This document shows positions 41,898-50,796 of a DNA stretch of 64,000 bases, in pieces. The notes beneath the pieces were generated by a model. It was not told the origin of the DNA, did no database searches, and saw nothing but the letters and a program-made list of their open reading frames with translations. The DNA is from Streptomyces sp. 378 (lineage in GTDB: Bacteria > Actinomycetota > Actinomycetes > Streptomycetales > Streptomycetaceae): positions 62,001 to 126,000 of the forward strand of contig NZ_JASKMS010000021.1 of NCBI RefSeq assembly GCF_030124145.1, in the 5' to 3' direction. A program made the translations under genes and the position numbers. Position 1 is the stretch's first letter. Each line of letters opens with the position of its first letter.

Positions 41898-42961
41898 GAA
41901 GTGATCTGCACCTTGCTGTGATCTCCGAGGACGAAGCGGTGGGCGCTGGGCACGCTGGGGGCCGGGGTCACCTCGACGTGCCGGCCGATCAGCGAGGCCT
42001 CGATCCGGCCGACGCCCAGGATCGAGGAGTCCCGCAGCACGATAGAGAACTCCAGCTCGCTGTCGGTGATGCGGCAGTTCTCGGCGACGGAGGTGAAGGG
42101 GCCCACGTAGGAGTTGCTGACGAGGGTGCCCGAGCCGATGACGGCGGGCCCGACGATGCGGGAGCCGACGATCCGCGCGCCCTCTTCGACCACCACGCGT
42201 CCTATGGTCTCCGAGGCGTCGTCCACCTCGCCGTCGATGCGGCGCTCCATGACTTCGAGGACCGTGCGGTTCACCTCGAGCATGTCGGCGACGTTGCCGG
42301 TGTCCTTCCAGTAGCCCTTGACGACCGTGGAGCGCACGTCGGCGCGGGTGTCGATCAGGTGCTGGATGGCGTGGGTGATCTCCAGTTCGCCGCGCCAGGA
42401 GGGTTCGATGGCGCGGACCGCCTCGTGGATGAGGGGCGTGAACATGTAGACGCCGACCAGCGCGAGGTCGCTCTTGGGCTGGTCGGGCTTCTCCTCCAGG
42501 CCGATCACCTGGCCGGACGCATCGAGTTCGGCGACTCCGAAGGCACGCGGGTCGGCCACGCGGGTGAGCAGGATCTGGGCGTCGGGCCGATGGCTGCGGA
42601 ACTCGTCGACGAGGCCCGTGATGCCACCGACGATGAAGTTGTCGCCGAGATACATCACGAAGTCGTCGTCGCCGAGGTAGTCCCGGGCGATCAGCACCGC
42701 GTGGGCCAGCCCGAGGGGCCGTTGCTGGGGGATGTAGGTGACGTCGAGGCCGAACTTCGACCCGTCCCCCACCGCTTCCTCGATCTCCCCGGCCGTATCC
42801 CCGACGATCATGCCCACGTCGGTGATGCCGGACTCGGCGATCGACTCCAACCCGTAGTACAGCACGGGCTTGTTGGCCACGGGCACCAGTTGCTTGGCCG
42901 ACGTGTGGGTGATCGGCCTCAACCGCGTTCCTGCGCCGCCGGACAGCACGAGAGCCTTCAT
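41894..42961 (-). CDS. rmlA: Glucose-1-phosphate thymidylyltransferase (long form)
   Basis: A 355-residue nucleotidyltransferase that makes dTDP-glucose. Signature LSGGAGTRLRPITHTSAKQLVPVANKP, LGDNFIVGG and EEKPDQPKSDLALVGVYMF. A left-handed beta-helix C-terminal part (about 260-340) marks the long actinobacterial form, distinct from the roughly 290-residue RmlA. ATG 42961 has AAGG eight bases upstream; GTG 42970 is an alternative. It is the first gene of the operon. Confidence 0.92.
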   Translation of the reverse strand: MKALVLSGGAGTRLRPITHTSAKQLVPVANKPVLYYGLESIAESGITDVGMIVGDTAGEIEEAVGDGSKFGLDVTYIPQQRPLGLAHAVLIARDYLGDDDFVMYLGDNFIVGGITGLVDEFRSHRPDAQILLTRVADPRAFGVAELDASGQVIGLEEKPDQPKSDLALVGVYMFTPLIHEAVRAIEPSWRGELEITHAIQHLIDTRADVRSTVVKGYWKDTGNVADMLEVNRTVLEVMERRIDGEVDDASETIGRVVVEEGARIVGSRIVGPAVIGSGTLVSNSYVGPFTSVAENCRITDSELEFSIVLRDSSILGVGRIEASLIGRHVEVTPAPSVPSAHRFVLGDHSKVQITS

Positions 42962-43065
42962 TCGGCTCACCTTAGTCGCGATCCGGCGGATGTGAACATC
43001 ACTTCTTTTAGTTGTGGATGCGCGCAGTTACTCGGATCGTCACCGAGCTGTCCTGCGGGGAGGGG

Positions 43066-43248
43066 TCAGTCCTCACCCCGGACGATGTTCCACTCCGCCC
43101 CGGAGCGCACCGTCCCGGGGGTGCCCCGGTCCTCGACGGCCGGGAGGCAGGTCCGCAGCGCGGCCTTGCCGCGCAGCCGGCGCGCCTTCGACCAGCCGGT
43201 CTCGTGCTGACGGACGACGGGCTTCTCACTGGTGTACATGGACTCCAC
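43066..43248 (-). CDS. Small basic hypothetical protein (60 aa)
   Basis: A 60-residue frame with strong third-position GC bias (MYTSEKPVVRQHETGWSKAR, then ALRTCLPAVEDRGTPGTVRS and ending NIVRGED). The start is GTG 43248 with AAGGAAG ten bases upstream, or ATG 43239. It is basic, with one Cys and no membrane segment. It lies alone between rmlA and the CBS gene on the minus strand. The family is not recognised; coding bias is the main support. Confidence 0.5.
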   Translation of the reverse strand: MESMYTSEKPVVRQHETGWSKARRLRGKAALRTCLPAVEDRGTPGTVRSGAEWNIVRGED

Positions 43249-43401
43249 GACTCATCATCTTCCTTCTGCTTGCGCTCCTGTTCGAGTCCCCAGCGAAAAA
43301 CCGAACAAACCCGGCCCGCCCCTGCCTGCGCCGCGCCCCGACTCTCCTCCCTCGCAGGAGTTCGGACGGTGTGTTCAGCGATCGTGGTGCGGCGGACGTA
43401 C

Positions 43402-43437
43402 GACGGTCCCGCGCACGACGGAGTGCGCGGGACCGTC
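43402..43437. terminator. Strong hairpin terminator after the CBS gene
   Basis: GACGGTCCCGCGCAC (43402-43416) and its exact complement (43423-43437) form a 15-bp stem with a 6-base loop GACGGA. It begins 12 bases after the stop codon of the minus-strand CBS-domain gene, as expected for a factor-independent terminator in this genus. Confidence 0.85.
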
Positions 43438-43449
43438 CGGGGGTCCGGG

Positions 43450-43869
43450 TCAGGCGTTGGGACGCGCGGCGCTGATGTCGCCGAGCGCCGAGTCCGGGTC
43501 GCGCTCCATGGCCATGTCGCCCAGGGAGACGATGCCCACGGGATGCCCGTGGTCGACGACCGGGATGCGGCGCACGGAGTGCTCGCGCATCAGCTCCACC
43601 GCGTGCCCCAGGTCCTCGTCGGGACCGACGGTGACCAGGTCGTCGCTGCACGCCCCGGCCACGGTGGTCTGCTCCGGGTCGCCGCCCCGGCTGACGGACC
43701 GGACGACCAGGTCACGGTCGGTGACCAGACCGCGCAGGTCGTCGCCGTCCGTCACCAGGACGACTCCGAGGTCCTCGTCGCGCATGATGCGCGCCACTTC
43801 GGCGACAGAGGTCTGCGGCCCGACGGTGACAGGGTCGCCGGTCATGATGTCGCGGACGTGCTGAGCCAT
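43450..43869 (-). CDS. Two-CBS-domain protein
   Basis: A 139-residue protein made almost wholly of a CBS pair: first unit IMTGDPVTVGPQTSVAEVARIMRDEDLGVVLVTDGDDLRGLVTDRDLV, second unit DDLVTVGPDEDLGHAVELMREHSVRRIPVVDHGHPVGIVSLGDMA. Such stand-alone CBS proteins bind adenine nucleotides and are often stress-linked in actinobacteria; its target is unknown. Confidence 0.88.
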   Translation of the reverse strand: MAQHVRDIMTGDPVTVGPQTSVAEVARIMRDEDLGVVLVTDGDDLRGLVTDRDLVVRSVSRGGDPEQTTVAGACSDDLVTVGPDEDLGHAVELMREHSVRRIPVVDHGHPVGIVSLGDMAMERDPDSALGDISAARPNA

Positions 43870-43951
43870 GACGTTCCTCTTCCCTCTTCCTTCGGCTCGT
43901 GGCGGTTTCTCCGTCCCGTGCCGCGTCGGGTACCCCGGTCGGCCCGCGGTG

Positions 43952-44899
43952 TCACCAGGTACGGCCGGCCTTCAGCAGAAGGTCGCGGACGAGGGTCACA
44001 TGCGGGTTGCCGGAGGCGCCCGGCCGCTGGACGAGGAAGCCGGTGTTGATCGGTACGTCCTCCGGGGCCTGCAGGAGCACCAGAGCACCGGACGCCAGCT
44101 CCCCGGCGCACAGGTAGCGCGGCAGCACACTGAAGCCGGCACCGGCGGTCACCAGTGCCAGGACGGCCCTCAGGTCCGGTACCGAGACGGCGGCGCCACA
44201 GTTCAGACGCCGGCCGAAGACGTGCCGCCAGTAGCGGCGCACGATGGGCAGGTCCTCGGCGTACGTGATCAGCGGGATGTCGTGCAGCGCGGTGGGGCCG
44301 TCCGCGACGGGGCGCCGCGCGATGCGATCGGCCCAGACGGGGGCGGCGACCAGGACGAACTCCTCGTCCGTGAGAGGCACGGCGGACAGTGTGCGACCGC
44401 GGGGCCGGGCGGTGGCGATCACCAGGTCGTGGCGGCCGGCGCGCAGTTCGTCGAGCAAGGGCTCGGTCAGTCCCGGGGAGACGCGCAGCCGCACGCCCTC
44501 GGTGACGAGCGGGGCGAGGGCGGGCAGGGCCCGGGTCGACAGCAGTTCGGCGGGTCCGGCCAGGTGGACCGGTTCGGCGCGTGACTCCTCCCGGGAGCCG
44601 TGGCCGGTGGCCTCGGCGAGCGCGTCGAGCGGGGCCGCGACACGGGCCGCGAGTTCGTCGGCCACGGCGGTCGGGGCGACGCCGCGCGGCAGCCGTTCGA
44701 ACAGCTCACGGCGGGTCTGCCGCTCCAGCGTGCGGATCTGCGTGGTGACGGTCGGCTGGGACAGGCCCAGCAGTTGCGCGGCGGCCGTGAAGGAGCCGGA
44801 CCGGTAGACGGCCAGGAAGGTGCGCAGCAGGTTGAGGTCGGGCTGCGCGGGCGGGCCGGTCGCGCCGACGGGATCGATGGGCCTCACGCGATCCGACAC
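43952..44899 (-). CDS. LysR family transcriptional regulator
   Basis: A 315-residue regulator with N-terminal winged helix-turn-helix (about 20-80, DLNLLRTFLAVYRSGSFTAAAQLLGLSQPTVTTQIRTLERQT) and a type 2 periplasmic-binding-like effector domain. It is divergent from a PfpI-family gene, and the shared region holds three CCATTGG copies and an imperfect palindrome. By the usual LysR layout it should control that gene and itself; the effector is unknown. Confidence 0.88.
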   Translation of the reverse strand: MSDRVRPIDPVGATGPPAQPDLNLLRTFLAVYRSGSFTAAAQLLGLSQPTVTTQIRTLERQTRRELFERLPRGVAPTAVADELAARVAAPLDALAEATGHGSREESRAEPVHLAGPAELLSTRALPALAPLVTEGVRLRVSPGLTEPLLDELRAGRHDLVIATARPRGRTLSAVPLTDEEFVLVAAPVWADRIARRPVADGPTALHDIPLITYAEDLPIVRRYWRHVFGRRLNCGAAVSVPDLRAVLALVTAGAGFSVLPRYLCAGELASGALVLLQAPEDVPINTGFLVQRPGASGNPHVTLVRDLLLKAGRTW

Positions 44900-44911
44900 T
44901 ATCGCGCACCG

Positions 44912-44951
44912 CCATTGGAATTCCTATGGAAGCCATTGGTTCACCCATTGG
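44912..44951. promoter_or_regulatory. LysR-type operator region with repeated CCATTGG
   Basis: CCATTGG occurs at 44912-44918, 44933-44939 and 44945-44951, giving 21- and 12-base steps. The first copy is part of CCATTGGAATTCCTATGG (44912-44929), an 18-bp palindrome with only one mismatched pair, centred on GGAATTCC. It lies between the divergent LysR and PfpI-type genes, where recognition and activation sites are expected. Confidence 0.6.
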
Positions 44952-45042
44952 AAAAACGGCGGTGCGGACGCCTACGGTCGTCATCGTCCGAGTCATCGCC
45001 GCGCTGTCCGACCGCGGCCCGTCCCCCTGGAGATCACCCGCC

Positions 45043-45738
45043 ATGTCGAAGATCCTTTTCGTCGTCACCGGAGCCGACAGCTGGACCCTGGCCGACGGCA
45101 CCGAGCACCCCACCGGCTTCTGGGCCGAGGAGGCCGTCGCCCCGTACGAGGCGTTCCGGGCCGCCGGACACGAGGTCGTCGTGGCCACACCCGGCGGGGT
45201 CGAGCCCACCGTCGACCGGGCCTCCCTCGCGCCGGAGGTGAACGGGGGCCGGGAGAACGCCGACCGGATCGCCAAGGCGCTGGAGTCCTTCACCGAGCTG
45301 CGGCGTCCCGTCCGTCTCGAGGATGTCCGGCTGGACGACTACGCGGCGGTCTTCTACCCCGGCGGTCACGGCCCGATGGAGGACCTCGCCGTCAACGCCG
45401 CATCCGGCCGGCTGCTCGCCCGGGCCCTGGAGTCGGGCAGGCCGCTCGGTGTCGTCTGCCACGGGCCGGCCGCACTGCTGGCCGCGGTCGGGGCCGACGG
45501 CGCGAACGTCTTCGCCGGCTACGAGGTCGCGGCGTTCACCAACGCCGAGGAGATCCAGGGCGGCCTCGCCGACCGCGCCCCGTGGCTCCTCCAGGACCGT
45601 CTCACCGAGGCCGGGGTGACCGTCCGGGCCGGCGAGCCGTGGGCCCCGCACGTGGTCACCGACCGCAACCTGGTCACGGGCCAGAACCCCGCGTCGTCGG
45701 CTCCGCTGGCGGAGGAACTGCTGAAGCGGCTGGGCTGA
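45043..45738 (+). CDS. DJ-1/PfpI family protein (type 1 glutamine amidotransferase fold)
   Basis: A 231-residue protein of the Hsp31/DJ-1 type. It begins MSKILFVVTGADSWTLADGTEHPTGFWAEEAVAPYEAF and has FYPGGHGPMEDLA and the nucleophile elbow VCHGPAALL with the reactive Cys. Relatives are glyoxalase III/deglycase-like or chaperone-like stress proteins. It is divergent from the LysR regulator, which probably controls it. Confidence 0.87.
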   Translation: MSKILFVVTGADSWTLADGTEHPTGFWAEEAVAPYEAFRAAGHEVVVATPGGVEPTVDRASLAPEVNGGRENADRIAKALESFTELRRPVRLEDVRLDDYAAVFYPGGHGPMEDLAVNAASGRLLARALESGRPLGVVCHGPAALLAAVGADGANVFAGYEVAAFTNAEEIQGGLADRAPWLLQDRLTEAGVTVRAGEPWAPHVVTDRNLVTGQNPASSAPLAEELLKRLG

Positions 45739-45802
45739 ACTCCCGGGGGGGCGGTGCGGTCACGCTCCGGCGGGCGCCGGGCCGGGCCGGGCGGTGGAGC
45801 GT

Positions 45803-48247
45803 TCAGCGGCCCAGCGTCAGTTCCGCCCACACCTGCTTGCCGCCGCTGACCGGCAGAGTGCCCCACGTCGCGGTCAGCGCCTCGACGAGGAGGATGCCCC
45901 GGCCTCCGGTGGCCTCCCAGCCGATGCTGGTCGGTCTCACCGGCGAGCGGGGGGAGGCGTCGGCGACGGCGATACGCAGGCGGTTGTTGACGAGGGTGAG
46001 GTCCATGCGGACCTGCCCGTCGGTGTGCACCAGGGCGTTGGTGACGAGCTCGGAGACGACGAGGAGGGCGGCGTCCTGGTCGACGGTGACGCCCCAGGAG
46101 CGCAGGGTGCGGCGGGCGAAGCGGCGGGCGTGCCCGACGGCCTGCGGGACGCGCCAGACCGTCCAGCCCTCTCGCAGCGGACGCAGCTCCATGCCGTCGT
46201 AGCGCAGGAGGAGCAGGGCGACGTCGTCGCTGCGCGGGGCATCGCCCAGGAGGGCATCGGCGACCAACCCCAGGTCGGCGGGTGTTGCGTCGGCCAGCCG
46301 CTCGGCGAGGTGCTCCATGCCGTCGTCGATGTCGGAGCCGGGCGTCTCGACGAGCCCGTCCGTGACCAGGGCGATCACGGTGCCGGGCGGGAGCCGGAGC
46401 GGACTCATGGGGAAGTCGGCCCGGGTGACCACCCCGAGGGGCGGCCCGCCCTCGGCCTCCGCGATCTCGGTCCGGCCGTCCGGGTAGCGCAGCACCGGCG
46501 GCAGGTGCCCCGCGCGCACACACCACGCCGCGCCCTCCTCCAGGTCGACATCGACGTAGCAACAGGTCGCGAAGAGGTCGCTCTCCATGTCCATGAGCAG
46601 CCGGTTGGCGTGGGCGACGACCACGTCGGGCGGGTGCCCCTCGACGGCGTAGGCGCGCAGGGCGGTGCGCATCTGGCCCATGAGGGTGGCGGCCCCGGCG
46701 CTGTGGCCCTGGACGTCGCCGATGACGAGGGCGACGTGGTTGTCGGGCAGCGGGATGACGTCGTACCAGTCGCCGCCGAGTTCGAGCCCCGCCGTGCTGG
46801 GCAGGTAGCGTGCGACGGCCTCCGCGCCCGGCAGCCGGGGCAGGCTGCGCGGCAGCAGCTGGCGTTGGAGCATGCCGACGAGTTCGTGCTCGGCGTCGAA
46901 GGCCCGGGCCCGCACCAGAGCCTGCCCGGCGAGCCCCGCGCAGGCGGTGAGCAGGGCGCGTTCGTCGGTGCCGAAGTCGTGCGGGGTGTCCCAGCCGATC
47001 AGGCAGACGCCGGCCATGCGGTTCCCGGCGGGCAGCGGCAGGACGGCGAGGCCGCCGGGGCCGACCTCGGCCAGGGCGCGTTCCAGCGGGCTGCCGGCGG
47101 GCCAGATGCGGGCCCGGCCCTCGCGCAGCGCGGCGGCGAGGGTGGGCATGGCGCGCACGGGCGCGTCGGGCCACTCGGTGCGCCACTCCGAGCGCCACAG
47201 CTCGGGCCAGGCCTCGGGTTCGGGCGGGTCGAGGACGGTGACGACGAGCCGGTCGCTCTCCAGCTCGGCGAGCGCGATCCGGTCGGCTCTCAGCGGCATG
47301 CGCAGCGCGGCCACCACGGCCTTGCCCACGTCGCGGACGGTGACGGCGGTGGCCAGCGCGGCGGCCAGACGCTGGACGCGCGCCACGTCGGTGACGTCGG
47401 AGCGCAGGGAGACGTCGACGACCGTGCCCACGAGCCGGGCCGGGCGGCCCTCGCCGCCGGGCAGGAGCCGCCCGCGCAGCCGGAGCCACTTCGGCGGCCC
47501 GGCGGGCTGGAGCACCCTGAACTCCAGCTCCCGGTCGCCGATGGACATGTGGTCGGCCTCCACCACCGACATCAGCGAGGGCAGGTCCTCGGGCACGGTC
47601 AGGCTGAGCAGCGTCTCGATCCGGCCGTCGAACTCCACGGGGTCCAGGCCGAACAGGTCCAGCAGGTCGTCGCCGACCCGGACGCGGCCGGTGTCCATGG
47701 CGAGGCTGAAGGCGCTCGGCGGCAGGTCGCCGGCCTCGGCGGGCGCGGCCGGGGCGGTGAAGGCCACCGCCCCGGAGACGAGCTCCAGGCACCTGAGGTC
47801 GTCGGCGGCGAACCCCTCGGGGTGCTCGCTCACGGCCAGCAGGCAGCCGCCGTCCTCCTGCACGGGCAGGGCCGTGAGGAAGAAGCCCCCGGACGGCACG
47901 CGCCGCGCCTGGGCGTGCTCGGCGAGTTCCGCCGGGCCCAGTGACACCGGCCGTCCACCGCGGTGGGCCTCGGCGACCGGGGACCGGCCTGCGCGCGGGT
48001 AGCTGTCGCGCAGTCCGTAGAGCGTCCTCGGGACGCCGGCCGACTCCATCAGGCACAGCAGCTCGCCGTCCTCGCTGGGCGCGTACACCGCGGCGAACGC
48101 CGCACCGGCGAAGACGAGTGCCTGTTCGAGGATACGGCGCAGCCGGTCGGGCGACTCGTGATCGACCGCGATCGCCTTGAGGGCACCTTCGGCACGCAAC
48201 GTTCGCGTTCCGCGCTCTTGGGCGCCCTGACTGACCACGTTGGCCAT
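45803..48247 (-). CDS. PAS/GAF sensor, PP2C phosphatase and anti-sigma-type ATPase fusion
   Basis: An 814-residue multidomain regulator. GAF-like sensor regions occur near the N-terminus (about 25-160) and again in the middle (about 300-440), with a PAS-like region between (about 175-290, FSLAMDTGRVRVGDDLLDLFGL). A SpoIIE/RsbU phosphatase follows (about 455-680: GGDWYDVIPLPDN, IGDVQGHS, AGHLPPVLR, LVTDGLVETP, SDDVALLLLRYD), then a C-terminal RsbW-like ATPase (about 690-814: VVSELVTNALVHTDG, GGRGILLVEAL). Such fusions combine phosphatase and anti-sigma kinase activities. It is divergent from another sensor phosphatase. Confidence 0.9.
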   Translation of the reverse strand: MANVVSQGAQERGTRTLRAEGALKAIAVDHESPDRLRRILEQALVFAGAAFAAVYAPSEDGELLCLMESAGVPRTLYGLRDSYPRAGRSPVAEAHRGGRPVSLGPAELAEHAQARRVPSGGFFLTALPVQEDGGCLLAVSEHPEGFAADDLRCLELVSGAVAFTAPAAPAEAGDLPPSAFSLAMDTGRVRVGDDLLDLFGLDPVEFDGRIETLLSLTVPEDLPSLMSVVEADHMSIGDRELEFRVLQPAGPPKWLRLRGRLLPGGEGRPARLVGTVVDVSLRSDVTDVARVQRLAAALATAVTVRDVGKAVVAALRMPLRADRIALAELESDRLVVTVLDPPEPEAWPELWRSEWRTEWPDAPVRAMPTLAAALREGRARIWPAGSPLERALAEVGPGGLAVLPLPAGNRMAGVCLIGWDTPHDFGTDERALLTACAGLAGQALVRARAFDAEHELVGMLQRQLLPRSLPRLPGAEAVARYLPSTAGLELGGDWYDVIPLPDNHVALVIGDVQGHSAGAATLMGQMRTALRAYAVEGHPPDVVVAHANRLLMDMESDLFATCCYVDVDLEEGAAWCVRAGHLPPVLRYPDGRTEIAEAEGGPPLGVVTRADFPMSPLRLPPGTVIALVTDGLVETPGSDIDDGMEHLAERLADATPADLGLVADALLGDAPRSDDVALLLLRYDGMELRPLREGWTVWRVPQAVGHARRFARRTLRSWGVTVDQDAALLVVSELVTNALVHTDGQVRMDLTLVNNRLRIAVADASPRSPVRPTSIGWEATGGRGILLVEALTATWGTLPVSGGKQVWAELTLGR

Positions 48248-48539
48248 TACAGCGCTATTGGGACACCTGCGCAGCCCCTGTGGGCGTTCCGTGGACCGGC
48301 GTCGAACACCGGCGCTCGAAAGAAACCGAACATGTCTTAGGCATGCGGTGCGCACGGTGTTCTCGTGACAGGCGTGACGGTCCGGGCGCGGTGGGTGGCC
48401 GGGTGCCCCTGGGGGGTCACATGCCTGTGACCGACGACAACCGGGGTCGCCGCGGGACCGCTCGTGGTGCGGGACGGGCCGCCAGGGGGGAGATTTGTTC
48501 CTGGACCCGGTAGCGCGGCCGTGCGAGGAGGTGGTCGGC

Positions 48540-50687
48540 GTGTCCGACGGGCAGTCGTCCGCGCAGGCGCCGGCAGCCGCCAGGACGCCGGTCGGCCGTC
48601 CCGTGCTCTCCCTGGCTCTGGCCTCGATGATGGACGAGGTGCACGCCCACTCCGGCGCGGTGTACCTGATGGCGCAGGACCAGCCGGTACTGGAGATGGC
48701 GGTGATGGCCGGTCTGCCACGGGCGTTCGCGGCACCCTGGGAACGAGTGGGCCTGAGCGCGCCGATCCCCGTCGCCGACGCCGCGCGCGAGCGGCGGCTG
48801 GTGTGGGTCGGCGGCGAGGAGCAGATGGCCCGCCTCTACCCGCGGATCGCCGTGGTGCTGCCCTATCCGTTCGCCCTGGCCGCGGTGCCCGTCGCGACCG
48901 AGTCCACGGTGTACGGCGCGGTCTTCGTGACCTGGCCGGGCTCACATCCGGCGGAGATGTCCGACCATGAGCGCGAGCATCTGACCGCGGCCTGCGGTCG
49001 GCTGGCCGTCCGGCTGGAGCGGGCCGCCGAGCACAGCGTCCCGCCGCACCCCGAGACCGATCTGCTCGCCGGGCCCCTGGTGGGTGGCATGGCCGGCACG
49101 CTCGGCGCGGTCGAGGCCGCCCGGATGGTGAGCCGGCTGCCGTACGGGCTGGTCTCGCTGGATCTGCACGGCCGGATCGGCTTCGTCAACGCGGCGGCGG
49201 GCGAGCTGCTGAACGTGCCGGTCAGCAGACTGCTCGGTACCCAGCTGTGGGCGTCGGTGCCGTGGCTCAACGACCCGGTGTACGAGGACCGGTACCGGGC
49301 CGCTCTGCTCAGCCAGCACGTCACGTCGTTCGTGGCGCTGCGCCCGCCCGGCGAGTGGCTGTCGTTCCGGCTGTACCCGAGCACGACGGGCCTGAGCGTT
49401 CGCATCACCAGGTCCAAGGCCGTGTCGCAGATGAACCGGACCGCGCCGCCGCCGGACGGGACGCCGTCCCGGCTGGTCACCATCACACAGGTGCTGGACC
49501 TGGCCGGCGCGCTCACCGAGGCGGTGGGGGTGCAGGACGTGGTGCAGCTGGTCGCGGACGAGATCGCCCCGGCCGTGGGCAGTCAGGCGCTGGTCGTGCT
49601 GGGCTCGCGGGCGAACCGGCTGCGGGTGCTCGGACACCGCGGGTACCGGGACCCGCACCTGGTGGAACGGTTCGACGGGATGCCCCTGACCGAGCCGACA
49701 CCCGGCACCCAGGTGCTGCGGACGGGCGTCCCCGCGTTCTTCGAGTCGCAGGAGCAGATGGAACGGCTGTACCCGGCGCGGGCCGCGACCCCCGACGGGT
49801 TCGCGGCCTGGGCCTACCTGCCGCTGATCGCCCAGGGCCGCCCGGTCGGGACGTGCGTCCTGTCCTACGCCGAGCCGCATCCGTTCCCGACGGAGGAGCG
49901 GGCGGTGATGATCAGCATGGCCGGGCTGATCGCGCAGGCGCTGGAGCGGGCGCTGCTCTACGACGCCAAGCACCGGCTCGCGCACGGGCTGCAGGAGGCG
50001 CTGCTGCCGCACTCCCTGCCCACGTTGCCCGGCATCGAGGCGGTCGGCCGCTATGTGCCGGCCACGCAGGGCATGGACATCGGCGGCGACTTCTACGACC
50101 TGGTCGGCACCCGGGGGACGGCCGCCGCGGTGATCGGGGACGTGCAGGGCCACAACGTGACGGCGGCCGGGCTGATGGGGCAGGTCCGCACCGCGGTGCG
50201 CGCGTACACGACCGTGGGGCAGGCACCCGAGGAGGTCATGCGCAGCACCAACCGGCTGCTGCTGGACCTGGGGTCCGACCTCTTCGCCAGCTGCCTGTAT
50301 CTGCGGCTCGACCCGGCGCGCGGGCGGGCCGTGATGTCCCGGGCGGGGCATCCCCCGCCGCTGCTGAGACGGCCGGACGGACGGGTGCGCGTCCTCGACC
50401 TGGCGGGCGGGCCGTTGCTGGGCATCGACGCCGCGGCGGTGTATCCGACGACGGAGGTCGCCCTGCCCCCCGGTTCGCTGCTCGTCCTCTATACGGACGG
50501 GCTGGTCGAATCCCCCGGCACGGACTTCGAGGAGGCTCTCGCGGATCTGGGCGGGTGGCTGGCCGACGCCGGGGACCGGCCGCTGGACGAGCTGGCCGAC
50601 AGCCTCGTCCACCAGGAGCGGCACCACGCGGACGGGGAGGAACGGCGCGACGACATCGCCCTGTTGCTGATCAGGGCCCTCGGCTGA
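48540..50687 (+). CDS. GAF/PAS sensor PP2C-family phosphatase
   Basis: A 715-residue phosphatase. It has an N-terminal GAF-like domain (about 15-165), a PAS-like segment (about 190-300, RLPYGLVSLDLHGRIGFVNAAAGELLN), a second GAF domain (about 320-470) and a SpoIIE/RsbU catalytic domain (about 490-715: GGDFYDLVGTRG, IGDVQGHN, AGHPPPLLR, LYTDGLVESP, DDIALLLIR). Unlike its divergent neighbour it lacks the ATPase domain. GTG 48540 has GAGGAGG upstream. Conserved partners are not visible; the two divergent genes probably serve related stress or development pathways. Confidence 0.9.
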   Translation: MSDGQSSAQAPAAARTPVGRPVLSLALASMMDEVHAHSGAVYLMAQDQPVLEMAVMAGLPRAFAAPWERVGLSAPIPVADAARERRLVWVGGEEQMARLYPRIAVVLPYPFALAAVPVATESTVYGAVFVTWPGSHPAEMSDHEREHLTAACGRLAVRLERAAEHSVPPHPETDLLAGPLVGGMAGTLGAVEAARMVSRLPYGLVSLDLHGRIGFVNAAAGELLNVPVSRLLGTQLWASVPWLNDPVYEDRYRAALLSQHVTSFVALRPPGEWLSFRLYPSTTGLSVRITRSKAVSQMNRTAPPPDGTPSRLVTITQVLDLAGALTEAVGVQDVVQLVADEIAPAVGSQALVVLGSRANRLRVLGHRGYRDPHLVERFDGMPLTEPTPGTQVLRTGVPAFFESQEQMERLYPARAATPDGFAAWAYLPLIAQGRPVGTCVLSYAEPHPFPTEERAVMISMAGLIAQALERALLYDAKHRLAHGLQEALLPHSLPTLPGIEAVGRYVPATQGMDIGGDFYDLVGTRGTAAAVIGDVQGHNVTAAGLMGQVRTAVRAYTTVGQAPEEVMRSTNRLLLDLGSDLFASCLYLRLDPARGRAVMSRAGHPPPLLRRPDGRVRVLDLAGGPLLGIDAAAVYPTTEVALPPGSLLVLYTDGLVESPGTDFEEALADLGGWLADAGDRPLDELADSLVHQERHHADGEERRDDIALLLIRALG

Positions 50688-50719
50688 CGCAGCGGGCACC
50701 GGGGCGGAGAACGCCGGTG

Positions 50720-50763
50720 GGCCGGCCCGGTCCCGCCAGGAAGGGGGCGGAACCGGACCGGCC
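50720..50763. terminator. Hairpin between convergent phosphatase and protease genes
   Basis: GGCCGGCCCGGTCCCGCC (50720-50737) pairs with 50746-50763 over 18 positions with two symmetric mismatches, around an 8-base loop. It lies in the 109-base gap between the convergent phosphatase and S1 protease genes and is placed to terminate both. Confidence 0.7.
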
Positions 50764-50796
50764 GCGTCGGACCGGCTGCCGACGGCTGTGCAAGGG

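Noticed and set aside
36530..42961. Part of a secondary-metabolite cluster because of the deoxysugar genes
   Set aside because: No polyketide, peptide or aglycone synthesis genes are nearby; the set suits cell-surface rhamnose.
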